Origin: Mortierella hygrophila
Taxonomy: Eukaryota; Mortierellomycota; Mortierellomycetes; Mortierellales; Mortierellaceae
Assembly (NCBI GenBank): GCA_015680625.1
Contig: JAAAXW010000140.1
Location: 32,383 to 96,382, forward strand
DNA length: 64,000 nt
Direction: 5' to 3'
Part shown: positions 9,673 to 22,340 of the stretch, piece by piece
How positions within the stretch are numbered: the first letter of the stretch is position 1
Layout: the number at the start of each line of letters is the position of its first letter
Program-made: the position numbers and the translations under genes
The notes under the pieces: generated by a model
Told to the model about the DNA's origin: nothing
The model's database searches: none
The model's input: the letters and a program-made list of their open reading frames with translations, nothing else

Positions 9673-12209
9673 GGTAGGCACCATGAAAAAGCGAACTTGA
9701 GGTCGGTGGGGTGGTTCAAGGTAGGTTCTTTGGATTAAACATTCCATGGTTCCATGTGTTTCGTGGGAGGAAAACGAGGAGTGGAGGAAAAGAATCAATC
9801 AAAAACAAGGGGGATAAAGTAAATGGAGGACAGACAAAAGAGGAGAGCTACCGCGTTTCTTTTCTTTTAACATGTCAAAATGAAGCAGAGAATGGGAAAA
9901 GGGGGAGGAGAGAGAAAGAACGAAAATGAAAAAGGCGAGAGTGTAAGTAAAACAAAAGCTCGAGGAGGAAGACGACTCAATGAAGGAGTTGGGATGAGGT
10001 AAAAAAAAAGACAAAGCGACCGAGCCATAATGTATCGTTTTTTATCGTTGAGACAGATAAGGTGTTTCTCTTTTCCTTTAATCGAAAAGGCAACCAAAGA
10101 AAGAGACTGATTTCTACTCTCCATGGTCAAACAGACCAAACCGAACAAACAAAGCAAACAAACAAAAAGGTTGCAAGGGTGTTGTCGGTTTCGAAAACCA
10201 CGTTGGGTTCTTGATCATCAAGCTTTCTTACTCTCTGTTGTTTTTTGTTTTGGCGCAGTTCTGTTTGGGTCGAATCGACTGTTAGTAAGATGTTTTGTTC
10301 GGTTCTGCCTGCTTTTGGATGTTGGGATCACTTGACTATGAATAAAAACTTGTCCGACCATGAGGAATGGGAGGTTGCCCCTTCCAACAACCAAAACACA
10401 AAACCAATTCATGCACGCAGATGACTAATAACGCAATGACAATGGAACAAAAGAAGGAAAAAAGGAATGGGGGGTAGAGGTGAAGAAGACCTTGGACTGG
10501 TTCCCGGGGCTGGACACAAAACACTAACAGAAACAACATCAACAGTTGCAACTGGCATACCCAATGCAACAACACTAGGCTCTTTTCTTGTGGGTTGCTG
10601 TTGATCGTGTGTGGTTTTTTTTTGTGATTGTGTTTATGTTTACACATTCGTTTTTGCTTTCCTTGATCCATGGACAGCTCAAGGCCTTGCCTTTTTCTTC
10701 TTTTTTTTTTTTTTTTTTTTTGTATGCTCTCTACATTTGGTTTATTGTCCTACATCGACAAGCGGCCGCAGTATCTAGGATGAGAGGAGGGACAAATCAG
10801 GAATAGAAGTGACCAAAGGAAAGAAAAAAAAAGAGGTTCCGCCCCGCCCATCAGAACGCCAACTCTAACTGAGATAAGAATTGAAAGGGAAAAAGGGGCA
10901 GGAGAGACATGATAGCAATGGTTTTTTTTTTTTTTTTACTTTCAAGGATGTATCTCCCTCTCTCACTCGCCATTTCTTTTTCTCTTGACTGCAAGGCAAG
11001 AAGAGAGTTGTTCCCATCTCGACATAAATGACGATGCTTTCTTTCGGTTTTGGAGGGAAAAAAGGAAGTGTGCATGATAATGAAGATGGTGTTGAACGTT
11101 TTTTTTACGTTTGAAAGCGATAAGGCGATAGAATACTCTTTCTTTCATGCTTTCGACGGATGGGCTAAGTGTTTATACACACCCTTGAGCTTTACTTGCC
11201 TCCTCCCCCTTTTTCTTTTTTTTATTGTTGTGTATATGACCGTTGCTTGGATGCATGCAGAAAAGGACTTTCTTTTTAGCACCGTTTGATGAGAACGAAT
11301 GGGAGGAGCGGTATCTGGTTTGCAAAAAAAAGTGAGCCAACGTAGATACAAGTTCATTTTCGTTGTTGCATACAGTAGCAAAATAGACAATAGAACAAGC
11401 CCTTCACCTTAGTCTATCTTTGAGATGGGTAACGGAAAGGTAACGGTTCCCTTACCCTTTTGGTTCCATGAGGGTGTGTGTGTGGTTGCAGCCTGCTTGC
11501 CTGAATGGCTCGGATTTTTTTCCTTCAAGCAGACAACAAACAGAAACGTTAAAAAAAAAGAATTAGACCTCCGCCTCCCTCCTCTGCTCCAAGTCATCCA
11601 CTTTGGGAGCCCTGACTCTTGTTTACCCCTGGAGGAGGTCCAAAACAGAGAGAAGGAAAGGAGGAGCAAGATTTAAAACTTAGGGACCCATCGCCAGTGG
11701 AGGAATGGAGAGAAAAAGGCAAAGGCAGGCTGTTTCGCTCTCTTGTTATATTTCCAATAATTAGACGGAGCTGCTTTACTTGCCTTGTTTTGCTTACATG
11801 CTAAGGAACACAAGCCGGGTCTAATCTCTTTTCTCTCTGTGTTTCTCTCTGTCAGTCACTCGCTGCATTCTGAGTCTGAAAAATGTAACGTGTTGGTCCT
11901 GGCCCTGAAACCCGCCCACCCATCCCTCTCCTTTTTCTCCGCTCGCCCAGACAAGCGCGCGTTTTTGTTTTCTTTTTGTATCGAAACCATGACATCCTCA
12001 CGAGACGGAGGACAGAGAGAAACTGTTGTTTGGCATGTGCTTGTGGGTTGAGAACTGAAATCAACCACAACAAAGCAACAAGGCACAACCCTTTTGTTTA
12101 CTTTCTCTTTTTCGTTGTCATTCACCGTTAGAACATAAAGGAAGAACAATGACTCCCACCGATTCCATTCAAATGGGAGGAAGATCGTTTCCATTTTGGC
12201 GCCAAAATA

Positions 12210-12224
12210 CCCCCCCCCCCCCCC
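12210..12224. repeat. Poly-C tract, 15 bases
   Basis: An uninterrupted C run, unusual beside the many A/T homopolymers of this region. Confidence 0.85.
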
Positions 12225-12866
12225 ACCGCAACTGCTCTTGTTGCAGCGAGAGCTTCACCCCCGAAATAACAATAATAAAATGAGAATAGCAGCAGCAGCA
12301 GCAGCTAATCCCCCGAATGGATTGGATGAAGGAGGATAGTACCAGCACTATTTTTGATGAGCTGCTCATACATACAACAATAACCACTGCACCATTAACT
12401 GCATCTTGCTAAAACCTGGTCTAAAAGTGCGAAATGGGTACCTCAATTGCAATAAGAATACGTTAAAGAGCGTGCCTTTTGGGTTCAATTCTCTTCTCGT
12501 ATATTGTTATGAACCCTGTTCCTTGGTGGGATTTGTGGGATTGGTTCGAGGGGTTGTTGTTGTTGTTTGCTCTAATGCAAGCCGAGCATTGGACACTGAG
12601 AGCTGTTTAGCTATTTTCATTTCTGACTGTTGTGTGGTGGTTGCTCCTTCCTCCTTCCTCCTTCCTCCTCCTTTCTCCTCCTCCTCCTCTCCCCTCGTTC
12701 ATCTATTTTCAGGCACAAACAACAGCAGCAGTAGCTGCAAGAAATACCAACGAACTAGAGCAAGAGAGAGTGAGAGTGAAGTTTTTTTTTTTTTTTTTTT
12801 TTTTTTTTTATTGAACAAGTTGGGCGGAACAGGTGAGGTTTAACCACCAATGCAGGCACCCCCGTC

Positions 12867-12876
12867 NNNNNNNNNN
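12867..12876. other. Assembly gap (10 N)
   Basis: Ten undetermined bases follow a 28-base T run by about 60 bp. The true gap length is unknown; ten is a common placeholder. Confidence 0.95.
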
Positions 12877-13075
12877 TTTGTTGGGATCTTCCAAGTTTCG
12901 AAGAGCAGCAATATTTAAAGAGGAAGATTGTTATCTATCCTTCCTTCTCTTGTGCCGAGACCTTTTTTTTTCTCTTTTTTCTCGCATATGACTGTAGCGT
13001 TATTTTGTCTCTCTTCTTTTATATTTTTTCGCCGGGACCTCCACTCACCAAGTCGTACTCAAAACATGGGTCGTG

Positions 13076-13105
13076 TGGTCTGGTCTGGTCTGGTCTGGTC
13101 TGGTC
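13076..13105. repeat. Pentanucleotide repeat (TGGTC) x6
   Basis: Six perfect tandem copies of TGGTC. The period is not a multiple of three and no gene is apparent here. Confidence 0.9.
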
Positions 13106-14410
13106 TTGTGAATACTATCCATCCACCCACAAGCTTCGCTTCTCCTTCCAGCACCTTCTATTCAAGGGTGTGTGTATGTGTTGTGTGTTTGTGTGTATTT
13201 CAAGGTGGTACAAAAAGGTAGCGTGGCAAAAAAAAATTGAATATCACTTTGTGCAACATTGAACAAAAAGCATCAAGAAAAACAATAATAACAAGGGTAC
13301 CTACTCCTACTCTTTCGACTAGCCCAACCTAACCCAACCCATAGCCATGCTCACTATTATTTTTTTTCTCTGTCCTCAACTCAGTTCAGTTGGTTGACTT
13401 TGATTTGATGTTTTGATGTTATTTTTGTTGTAGTGAGGGTGTAGGCTCACTGTCGCAAAAAAAAAAAAAAAAAAAAAAGTAAAAAAAATAAGGGAAAAGA
13501 GATAAGAGAAGACAGGTCCAAGAGTGAGGATCTTTCTTGATTCTCGCGAAGACGAGTGGGGTGTCGCCTTGTTCACCTTTCCATTCAACTTGCTGAAAGA
13601 AAAAAAATCGTCCTTGATGAAAAGTCGAAAGGGGCAAAAGGAAAATGCGAATAGAAGATGGCCAAAAACCACAAAAAAGTGGATATGGGGCAAATGGATA
13701 GTCCGAGATAGTTTCGGGGAATGGTAATGATGGATGATGTGTCGGAGGAGTACGAGCCATGAGCGATCTAAAACCCAGAGGAATGTCAATTAAAATCAAA
13801 GAACGAAAACCCAAAATCCCAGTGGAGTATGTAATCAAGTGTCGCCAAAAAAATGGGACACGGCGGCCAGAAAGAATAAAAGAAAGAAAAGGTTGACCCG
13901 GTTCCTTTCGTCTCCCTTTCGGCTATTATTACACCGCCCCCATGGAGCAAGACCTTGTAAGGTACTCTCTTTTCTTCGAGAGAAGGGTTGAAGAGACCAA
14001 TGGACGCAGTTCTTATTTTTGATAAATGCATAGTTAATGCAATGAAGGAGGCGCGAGTCATTGTAGAGAGCAAAGAAAAACTATGTTGGATGAGCATGGG
14101 CGCCAGGGGCGGGTATCAATTGATCTATCACAGTTGAAAGCTTTGTTCGAGAATCGCATGCGAATTGGTGGCGTTGTGATTCTGCTTGTGGGGGATTAAG
14201 GGTATCTTTGGCTGTGTGATGTGGCGTTTTTTATGGCCAGTTTGCCACCAAATTGAACGAGCTTGTCCTCAAGACCCACCACTGCTACTGCATCCAAAGG
14301 AAATCTCAAGTGTACTTTATTCCTTCCTTTATCCCATGTAGAGGGAGGAAACAATTGCCCTTCCAAAAATGAAATATAATAGCGTAAAAAGATAGGGAGA
14401 AAGGACTTGT

Positions 14411-15663
14411 CTAGAAAAAGTCGACGGCGTGCTTGCGAACAGGCACAGAGCTAGAATATGCAGATCGTGATTTTTTGGTATCGGTGGTGATGGTGGTCGA
14501 GGGCTTCTTGGATGCATGCTGTTGTTTGTTGTTGCTCTGGATGGTGTGTGGAGTCCTGACTTTGAGTGCGCTCTTGGTGGGGCGTGTGTCCACTGAAGGG
14601 ACCTTGACAAGCGTAATTGGGAGTGTCTTGTCAAATCCTATAGTACATAAAAAATGTCAAGCAAAGGTTAGTACATCACAATTTCGATTCGCCCTAGTTA
14701 TCATGTTTCCTGCGTGCCATCCTTTTCTTTGACAAGAAATCCACTGCAGGTAAACCGAATGAACATGGCATGGAACGTACGCTTGGTCTGGTTGTTCTGG
14801 AGTCCCCAGCGGATGGACCGCTTCTTTGCAGGAGTAGCCTCTGGTGATGTAGAGGCCGAAGAAGTAACAGTCGACGAATCATCCTCCGTAATAACGGGTG
14901 CTGCGGTATCCTCGTTGTCCTCCTCATCCATGGTAGCAGCAGCCTCGACGGCCTCCTTTTGCTGTTGCCTCCTGGTTTTTTTACTCTCCTCTGCCTTTTC
15001 CTGTTCTAGGATCTGGTTGTGCTCTGCGAGACGGTCCTGAACATGTTGCCAGATCTGATGTTGGTGAGCCTGCTTCTTCTTTATGTCCTCTGCCTGTTGC
15101 TCCCGAAGCAACTTGTACATCTTTGTGTCAAAGCTATTCCGATTGGAAGGATTACAAAAAGGAGGGACGTTAGAAAAATCCAGCTGATAATTAATTTTCT
15201 TCCACGAGTACATGCAATTAATCTCTGCCTTTTTTTTCCTCAAATAACCATTGCATTGATAAAAAAGTACCCTGTGAAGTAGCTGACAAAAAGAAAAGGC
15301 TGTGAATGGGTTGACTTACCAGATCATGGGAGATTTCCTTTTGGGACGACGCTGGGTGTAGAGCATGGTCCAGGAACTCAAGGGTGCCTGTCTGTAGTGG
15401 GAGAGCCTCCAGAGCGAAACCAACGACGACATTTGACGGTCGGTCAATTGCTTTGGCTGACCAATTTCGATATCTTCCATCTATTGTTCAAAACATAATG
15501 TTTATGGTGTGTGAGTGCTATGGTGAAGAATGAGATACGTAGCGGGTCGCAAGCGAAGAAAAAGTGACGAAGGGTAGAACACTGTAGTGGCTGAATTGAA
15601 TGTCGAGAGATGGGGAGACAAAGTGATGATGAGGTACGTGTATTTTACCTCGATGTCTGCCAT
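14411..15663 (-). CDS. Unrecognised basic, probably nuclear protein of 251 residues
   Basis: I join four exons: 15649-15663, 15320-15480, 14781-15133 and 14411-14637. Donors are GTAAAA, GTAAGT and GTACGT, all acceptors are AG, and the reading phase is kept throughout. The start ATG 15663 follows a purine-poor leader. The N-terminus reads MADIEMEDIEIGQPKQLTD, then a Trp/Arg-rich stretch (SLWRLSHYRQAPLSSW). A long charged helix follows (MYKLLREQQAEDIKKKQAHQ and onwards), and an acidic Ser/Thr-rich linker leads to a basic C-terminus with KKRSIRWGLQNNQTKRF and RPTKSALKVRTP. The pattern of a basic W/F-x-L-x-NN motif followed by P-x-KSALK recalls the C-terminal ends of nucleolar RRP1/NOP52-type proteins, but the NOP52 domain is absent. 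No function is claimed. It lies 304 bp downstream of the MOT1 gene, on the same strand. Confidence 0.72.
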
Positions 15664-15967
15664 TGTGTCAATGGGCGGTGAAAGTGAAAGAGAGGAAGGT
15701 TAAAAAAGGTGAGAAGGGGGAGGAGGGATGGGAGCAACGAGGACGAAGGGCGGAGCTGATGGGAAGAGTGGGAGTCAAAGGAACAACAGACGGCAACGTC
15801 CAAGCAAGGTGCAACAACAACAACAAAAGAAAAAAGTTGTTGACTGCGTGACTGCTGGTGGGCATTCTTTTTCTTTTTTTTCTTTTTCTTTTTCATTCAC
15901 AGGCACAAAGAAGAAAGAGAGTGTGCTTTTATTACGATTAATGATATATAGAGTGAAGGGAGAGCAA

Positions 15968-17566
15968 TTAATGGCGTCCGGGTTCCCGGGAGGAAAGATT
16001 CTTGTGGACAGAGGAACGGTCGCCTTCCCGTTCCTTGTGATCCTCAATTGGAGCATTGCCACCCATCGACGACGTGACAGGAGCAGACGCAATCGCAGAC
16101 TGTTGCTCAGTCAGCACCTGGACGTCATCGTCCATGCTACCCATGTACTTGGACCCAATGTAGAAGCACAGAGCAGCAGCAAGACCACCAATGAATCCAA
16201 TACCGTCGTTCTTGAATCCAACCAGCATGCCAGCTGTGGTAATCATGACAATAAAGTTTGCGTGTCTCTTCTGATCGTCCACCACTCCATCGTTGACAGT
16301 TCTTGCGACTGCGCCCAATTCGATACCACTCACAAACAGCATAACCCCAAGAATGGCACTTGGGTAGCTCGCAATTAGGCCCGACAGGGAGCTTCCGAAG
16401 AACAGGCCGAAAAATATCTTGAGGAGACCGAGGATAATGATCGACACCTCGGTACGGGCGCCAAAACGGTACTGGGCAGCCAATCCACCAGAGCCGTGGC
16501 AGAAGGGAATCGATCCAAAGAAGCATCCCACCAAGTTCATCATGCCGACCGAGACAGCGATAGCAGGGGTACCGGTTGGGCGCTCGGGAAAGAGATCCTT
16601 GGCAAGGGCGGCAAGGGCGATGACAGAGTTGAGGCAGGTCAGAGGAATCTGTCCCAGGGAGGCGGACACGAAGCCGTGCTTGAACTCATCCCAGGTCGGG
16701 ACTGTGACTCCGATGGTGTAGACACTGATCTTGGGATAGACGGCATTGAGAGGGGGGTTGGTGTATAATTTGATGAAGGCAATAATGAGTCCGATCGAAA
16801 AGAGGATCATCGCGGTTGGGATGCGCTTGGATCGGTAGTAAAAGATAAAGACGATAATGAAGGCAAACACGGCCCACTCGTAGTTGTTGTCCCAGGTCCA
16901 GCTGTCACCTCCAAAGCTCTTGGCCTGCTTGACCAACTCGGCAGCCTTGCCTCCAAAAGAAATGGCTGTTCCAAGCTGGATGCCGCGAATGACGGCCATG
17001 GGGGTATATTTTTGGACGATGTGGATGGTGCGGGTGAGACCGAGAGCCATGACGACGGCCGAGACTCCCATACCGGCACTCATGACGGATCCGATCGACA
17101 TGTGGTTTGTCAGTGCAATCGCAGCAATGGCTACCAGAATTGAAGCCGGATGAAATGTTAGTGATTTTGTATATGTATTTTTTTGTAGCTAAAAGTGAGA
17201 CCTTCACCAAATGACAGCAGGTCTACAGCGGTACAAAGGCTTCAACGCAAGAGAAAGCCATTTACATTTCATGGGCTGGACACACATGGGCATGCGGAAG
17301 GTCAGGCCGGTGATGATATTCCAGAGACCACCAAATATCAAACTGGCAGTAAGATCGACCTGGCCAGTGAGCGAAAGCGAGAGCATGATGGGCAGGAGTG
17401 TGCCCAGATCACCAAGAGAGCCGCTCAATTCGCCCAAGCGAAAGCCAGATTTAAAGGACCGGAGTCTGTCTTTGGCATCGGCTTTGAAGGAGTCAACGAA
17501 GCCTTTGGGAGGGGAAGGGGAGTGATCCTCCTGAGAATGGGAGGTAGGCAGGACCTGTTGGGACAT
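15968..17566 (-). CDS. Molybdate transporter, MOT1 family
   Basis: This multi-pass membrane carrier belongs to the MOT1 branch of the sulfate-transporter-like superfamily, whose plant and algal members import molybdate. Two exons, 17266-17566 and 15968-17130, give 487 residues. The donor is GTAAAT and the acceptor TAG, in phase 1. Both family signatures are present. ELSGSLGDLGTLLPIMLSL lies at about residues 46-64, and PMCVQPMKSIAAIALTNH at about residues 92-109, with the splice falling inside the Ser codon of the latter. Further helices include the Gly-rich FCHGSGGLAAQYRFGART segment, another conserved MOT1 element. A hydrophilic N-terminus (about 40 residues) and a charged C-terminal tail are likely cytosolic. 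The substrate could be sulfate or another oxyanion, but the twin motifs favour molybdate, which a fungus needs for nitrate reductase and other Moco enzymes. Confidence 0.9.
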
Positions 17567-19065
17567 GTGTGATTAATATTTTTTTGATTGCTTTCTTGGG
17601 TGATAGTGAATGATGAGGGGAAGGAAGTGGAGGGATAGGAAGGGTGTGAGAAAAGAAGGGGAAGGGAAGAAGAGATGGAAGAGGTTAAATAGATAGGCAC
17701 AAGAAGGAAGAAGAGGAGCAAGAAAAGCTTGGAAAACCGGGGTTTGAACAAGAACGAGAATGAGAAAGTCGAGAAGGTCGGATGGGACTGGGCGTGAGTC
17801 GCACGCATGGTGTTGAATGGTGGTGAAAGAAAGACAGCGTTTGTGTCACTGAAAGACAAACAACTTCTTTTCTTACATTCTTTTGGGTTTTGGGCGTGGC
17901 CCTCTCTCTCTCTGTTGATCATCATCACCATCAATCAGCGACCGAGAGAAGAAGACTACAAAAGTCGGCGCATCAATTCATCAAAACCCAGGGGATCAGA
18001 CACTTAAAACCTTCTTTTCGATCAAAAAGAGTGGGGCCTTGTGGAGCAACAGGCAGATAGCCTTCCGATTGGCTGGCCATGACTCCAGCACCTTGGTCTG
18101 TGGTGGCGCACATCTCTCACACACTTGCACTCACTCACACACTTACACTCACTCACACATCTCATGGAGACTGACCATTGAAGACAAAACAAAGGGACGA
18201 ATAAAATCTAGACTCTAGATCCATCAGACAATCCCTAGAAAGATGTTCCGCCGATCTAGGACAGCCGGGTTTGTGTTCGTGGATCAAATGAGTCGAACTG
18301 TCATCTCTCTGTGTACCCATGTAATTTTTTCTTTTTCTTTTTCTAGGAGCAACAGAGGCGTCCCTTTTCACTATATACTCTCAAGGCGCCCCTGCCCCCT
18401 GACAAGGTGTCTATCGAAGTACAAGTGCGCGAGAGTCCATGTGGCAAAACGGCGTGTATTTGAATGCTTGTTTATGTACAGTACTGCGCCAATATATTGC
18501 CACCATCAAAAAGAGAGGAGACTTCAGTAGACAGTCGATGTGCGTGCAAGCATTGGTTCATTTTTTTGACGTCGCGTGTGCCCAATTGACCTCATAAGAC
18601 GACGCAGCGAGGGAAAGACGAAACAGACAAAGGGGGGAAACATGTACCGTCGACTGTGCCTCCACACACACTCTTTCTCGCCTCTTTCGCTCTTGCCCAG
18701 GTGTCACTCTCTTACGCTTCCTTCATCCGTAGCAGATAGATTCTAATCATCGCTGCCTTTCTTTTTCTTTTTCTTTGGAAGTGTATGTGTAAGTGCATGA
18801 TGTGCCCGTGTGTATATAAAATGTGCTCACTGCGGCAGAGGCATAGCATGGTCAACTCACCCTGGTGAACTGTGAACTGTGCCAGCCATCAAAGAAAGCG
18901 TCCCCTTACTTTGCAGCTAAATTTTTCCAATTTCTCTTGTCTCCTATCCACGTCTTTTCTCCCTTCTTGTCTTCTCATTCTCTTCCCTTCCCCACTCACC
19001 CCTGCCACTCCACCTCGACATCAGCCAAACAATACTTGCACACACACTCTCATATACTGAAAAGC
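17567..19065. other. Divergent intergenic region between MOT1 and the E2 gene
   Basis: 1.5 kb between two divergent starts, with no gene seen. CT-rich leaders flank both genes. TGTACAGTAC occurs at 18475-18484, one of several copies in the window, and an ACTC/ACACTT-rich stretch lies at 18115-18160. Confidence 0.5.
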
Positions 19066-21940
19066 ATGTCCAACACCGTCACCTTGCGTTTGACCAAGGA
19101 ACTGTCCGAATTCGCAAAGAACCCGGACCACCAGCTCTACCTGCACTACGGTAAACAAAAATAAAAGGGCTTCATTCATTGTCTTTCGTCTTTTGTTGCA
19201 CTGGAGTCAAAATGGTGGCGGAAGGATGCAACAAGCTGTGTTTGTGGCAAAAAGAAGTAGGAGTGCGATGAACCAAGGTTTGATTCCGTTCTCCGACATA
19301 CATACTCGCACACAAGCGCACACACAGGCGCGCATGCACGCATGACCATGCACAACTGTTTTGTTCATGGCCAAATCATACATCACACAGCAATAAAAAA
19401 AACTACAAAGAGTCTCATTATTTGTCGCTAGTTCTTTTGCTTTTTGTTTTTTTCACACACACATCATACGCACAATGGCTTTTGTTTTTCCACATCCTTG
19501 TGCAGCAACCAAGTTACTAATAGGCGCATTTCTACTTTTACTACCCGCACTGTCCCTATCTTATTAGATGACTCTAATATCATGAATATCAAGGCCATGA
19601 TCACAGGCCCTCCTGATACTCCGTAAGACAATCAATGCACCGGCGGAGGAACAAGAAACAGAGGAGAATAAAAAAGAAAAAAAATAAGGGGGGGTGAAAA
19701 TAGGAAGGACTCGACTGCACAACGCCTTCGCCGTTTCATGCTCTCCAAGGACAATGACAAGGACTGTCCAAAGAAAGCAAAGAAAGGAGAGGATGAGTCC
19801 ATTTCTGTCACTCTTGACCCTCGGGAGATCAGACTAACTCAACAAATGCGATCTTCTTTTATCTTTCGACTTTAGGTACTGCCTTGGTCAGTTCGAGTTC
19901 AGTCTTCAGTTCCCTCGAGACTATCCAACCAACCCACCGAAAGGTAATTGCTCGAACTTTGTTTCTCTAATTGATGGGACCATCTTGTCTGGATTCTTTT
20001 TCATTGGGAATAACCGTTGGCCTTGTTCTACCTACCATAACCTACCATAACCTCCGTCAACGAACCAATCCAATAGTGCTTGCCCTGACAACCAACCACG
20101 GTCGGTCCAGATTCAACCCGAACGTAAGCAAAAACACAAACTCCTTTATCGCTGTGCCAACCCTTGATCAATCTGATACTTTGATACTCATCGGTGACTT
20201 ATCTCCTGTTGCATTCGTTGATGATAGATCTACGCAGGAGGCAAGGTGTGCTTGAGTATTCTCGGAACATGGAGAGGAAACGCAGGAGAGCAATGTAAGA
20301 GCACTGACCACCTTTTGGCGACCATTTTTCGAAAAGCTGGCGTCTAACTGCCGTTTCTGCATCTTGTGCAACTGTTTAAATGACAATAGGGTCCTCGGCG
20401 CACGGCATCATCAGTATCCTTCTGAGTATCCAATCATTGATGAGCGACACCCCTGTAAGATTTCAGCCAAACTTTGTTGTTATAATAGCAATCATTCGTT
20501 CTAATGGACTTGCACTTACCCACGCTGCGTCACCGTTGACTTTAAAACATAGTACCGCAACGAGCCTGGACATGATCTGGAGAAGGACAATGCCAAGCTG
20601 GAGCCATATAACCAAAAGATTCGCCACGGTATGTCAATCATGGGACGCTTCATGAATAGTTGGGCGCTCAATGTGATGTTGCATGTGAGTGAGCAAACCA
20701 CATCAGACTGACAAGTCATCCGCATTCTTGATTTTAGAAACGATTCGCATCTCGATTTGCGACAGACTGGAAGGATACCTTGGAATTGGTCAGGCTTTGA
20801 ATTTTAACGGCTCAACAGACTCGACGATTACTACAGCATCGACACCATCATCGCCTCTCGGCGCCGTCAACAACACCCTTGCTACGCCAGTAGGCACACC
20901 CAACTCTGGAGGAACACCCGTTGCGACTACCCCCTCCGTCTTCGACTCCATCTACGCTTCAGCCGTCACGCCCGATGATGAGTTCTGCGATCTCTCCAAG
21001 AGACTGTTCCTTGCATACTACGACATCTACCAGAACACGGTCCGAACAGAGTCGGAGCAAATCAAGGACGGAACTACTTTCTACAAGGCGCCATTCGAGT
21101 TTGGTGGCAACAAGATGGACGGATCTTTCAATTATGCGTCATTGGCAAAGAGGCTCGAGGCCATTAAAACAGCGATCGACAAGGAGACCAACGATTGGGT
21201 TACAGAGTCGAGCTCATGGATCAGTCACTTGAATAGCATCTCGGGCAACCTGAAGCGTCAGTTTGAGCAGGTGCGAGAGTATTACAACGAGAGCAACACT
21301 GGCGTGGTCGACATTGAGCTTACCGACGGCAACCCCTTCCTCTGGAACTTTACGCTCTTTGGCAAGCCGATGAGGTACTTTTCTTTTTGTACAATCATTT
21401 GTTCGCCAAGCGAGAGCATACCATGAGATGCAATGCAATGCGATGCGATGTCATGAAACCTGAACAAGGTCTGACACGAATCTGTTCACGTTGTTTCTCT
21501 CTTTTAGCAACTACGATGGAGGCATGTTCAAGGTCAAGATAGTTTTCCACAAGGACTTTCCTGAGGTCCAGCCTCGAGTCAAGTTCTCGACACCGATGTA
21601 CCATGTCCATGTGACCCAGGATGGCGTCCCGTTCTACACTGTCGAGAAACTGGATGACGCCCGGTCCCACATTGAGGCCATCAGCCGTCTCATCGTGGAA
21701 GACGAGCCCTCAACCAACCCCTCCACTCATGTCAACCTGCAGGTGCGAACCGTTGTTTTTTATCTTTAGTCCTGGAGAAACAAGAATGTGTTGTGAACGC
21801 CACTAATCTTGTATGCTTCTTGTTTTCTGACTGAAAATATACAGGCGGCGAAGCTTCACTTTGGAACCAAGGAGCAGCGTCGGGAATACAACAGGAACGC
21901 TCGTCGATGTGCCAGCCGGTCGACTGACTACTTTGACTAG
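19066..21940 (+). CDS. UBE2Z-type ubiquitin-conjugating enzyme with a second, inactive UBC-like domain
   Basis: An E2 enzyme that accepts ubiquitin from an E1 on a cysteine and passes it on with an E3. Ten exons give 476 residues: 19066-19150, 19568-19622, 19876-19943, 20077-20123, 20228-20294, 20390-20454, 20553-20628, 20738-21374, 21508-21742 and 21845-21940. All boundaries are GT-AG and in phase. Residues 30-155 match UBE2Z/USE1: NIKAMITGPPDTPY, RFNPNIYAGGKVCLSILGTW with catalytic Cys93, SIQSLMSDTPYRNEPG and KIRHETIRISICD. As in UBE2Z, the usual HPN is replaced by NPN. The UBE2Z C-terminal elements also follow (AYYDIYQ, FNYASLAKRL). After these, residues from about 320 form a second UBC-like fold (LWNFTLFGKPMSNYDGGMF, then FHKDFPEVQPRVKFSTPMYH) in which the HPN and catalytic Cys positions are lost. 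Animal UBE2Z works with the E1 UBA6; whether this fungus has one cannot be seen here. AATAAA lies at 22212. Confidence 0.88.
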
Positions 21941-22340
21941 AGTCGCTTGTGGGAGTATTGGAGGATTCAGGCACAACATGATCGTGTTTGGATCATCCCC
22001 TCCGCACACTTTTCTTGCGAAGGGAAAATCAGAAGCAGCAACAATAACAACAACAACGGCAGCGCAACCAACCCACCCCCTTTGTACAAATATTCAATTT
22101 TGCGGATCAAACTGGTATCTCTCGACTTCTTTGTGGACTGTGTGCGAAGTAGAAGAGGCGATGGGATGGGTGTTATGCTTCACGTCAAAACCTCAAGCAT
22201 GTAGCCAACTGAATAAAATGATCCAAAATTACAAAAACAATAAATTCACGAATGATTTTACTTGCAAATGCGGTGCGTTTTGACTGTCTATATATGAATG
22301 CTGTGGGATGGAAAGAAGAAAAGAAAAGACTAGCTATTTT
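21941..22340. other. Convergent intergenic region between the E2 and ADCK1 genes
   Basis: Shared 3' flank of 400 bp. An AATAAA at 22212-22217 suits the E2 transcript. CAA/AAC repeats occur near 22040-22060. No gene was seen. Confidence 0.6.

Larger units (their letters stand above)
7531..14410. other. Gene-poor block of 6.9 kb
   Basis: I found no protein domain, no tRNA B box in a foldable context, and no rRNA or transposon. The block holds many short open frames of Phe/Leu/Ser-rich or Lys/Arg/Glu-rich character that follow from T-rich and A-rich tracts. It also holds long homopolymers and a CT run at 8252-8292. The part next to 7530 is the promoter and CT-rich leader of the Ala/Glu-rich gene. 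The rest could hold noncoding transcripts or very diverged genes. Confidence 0.45.
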
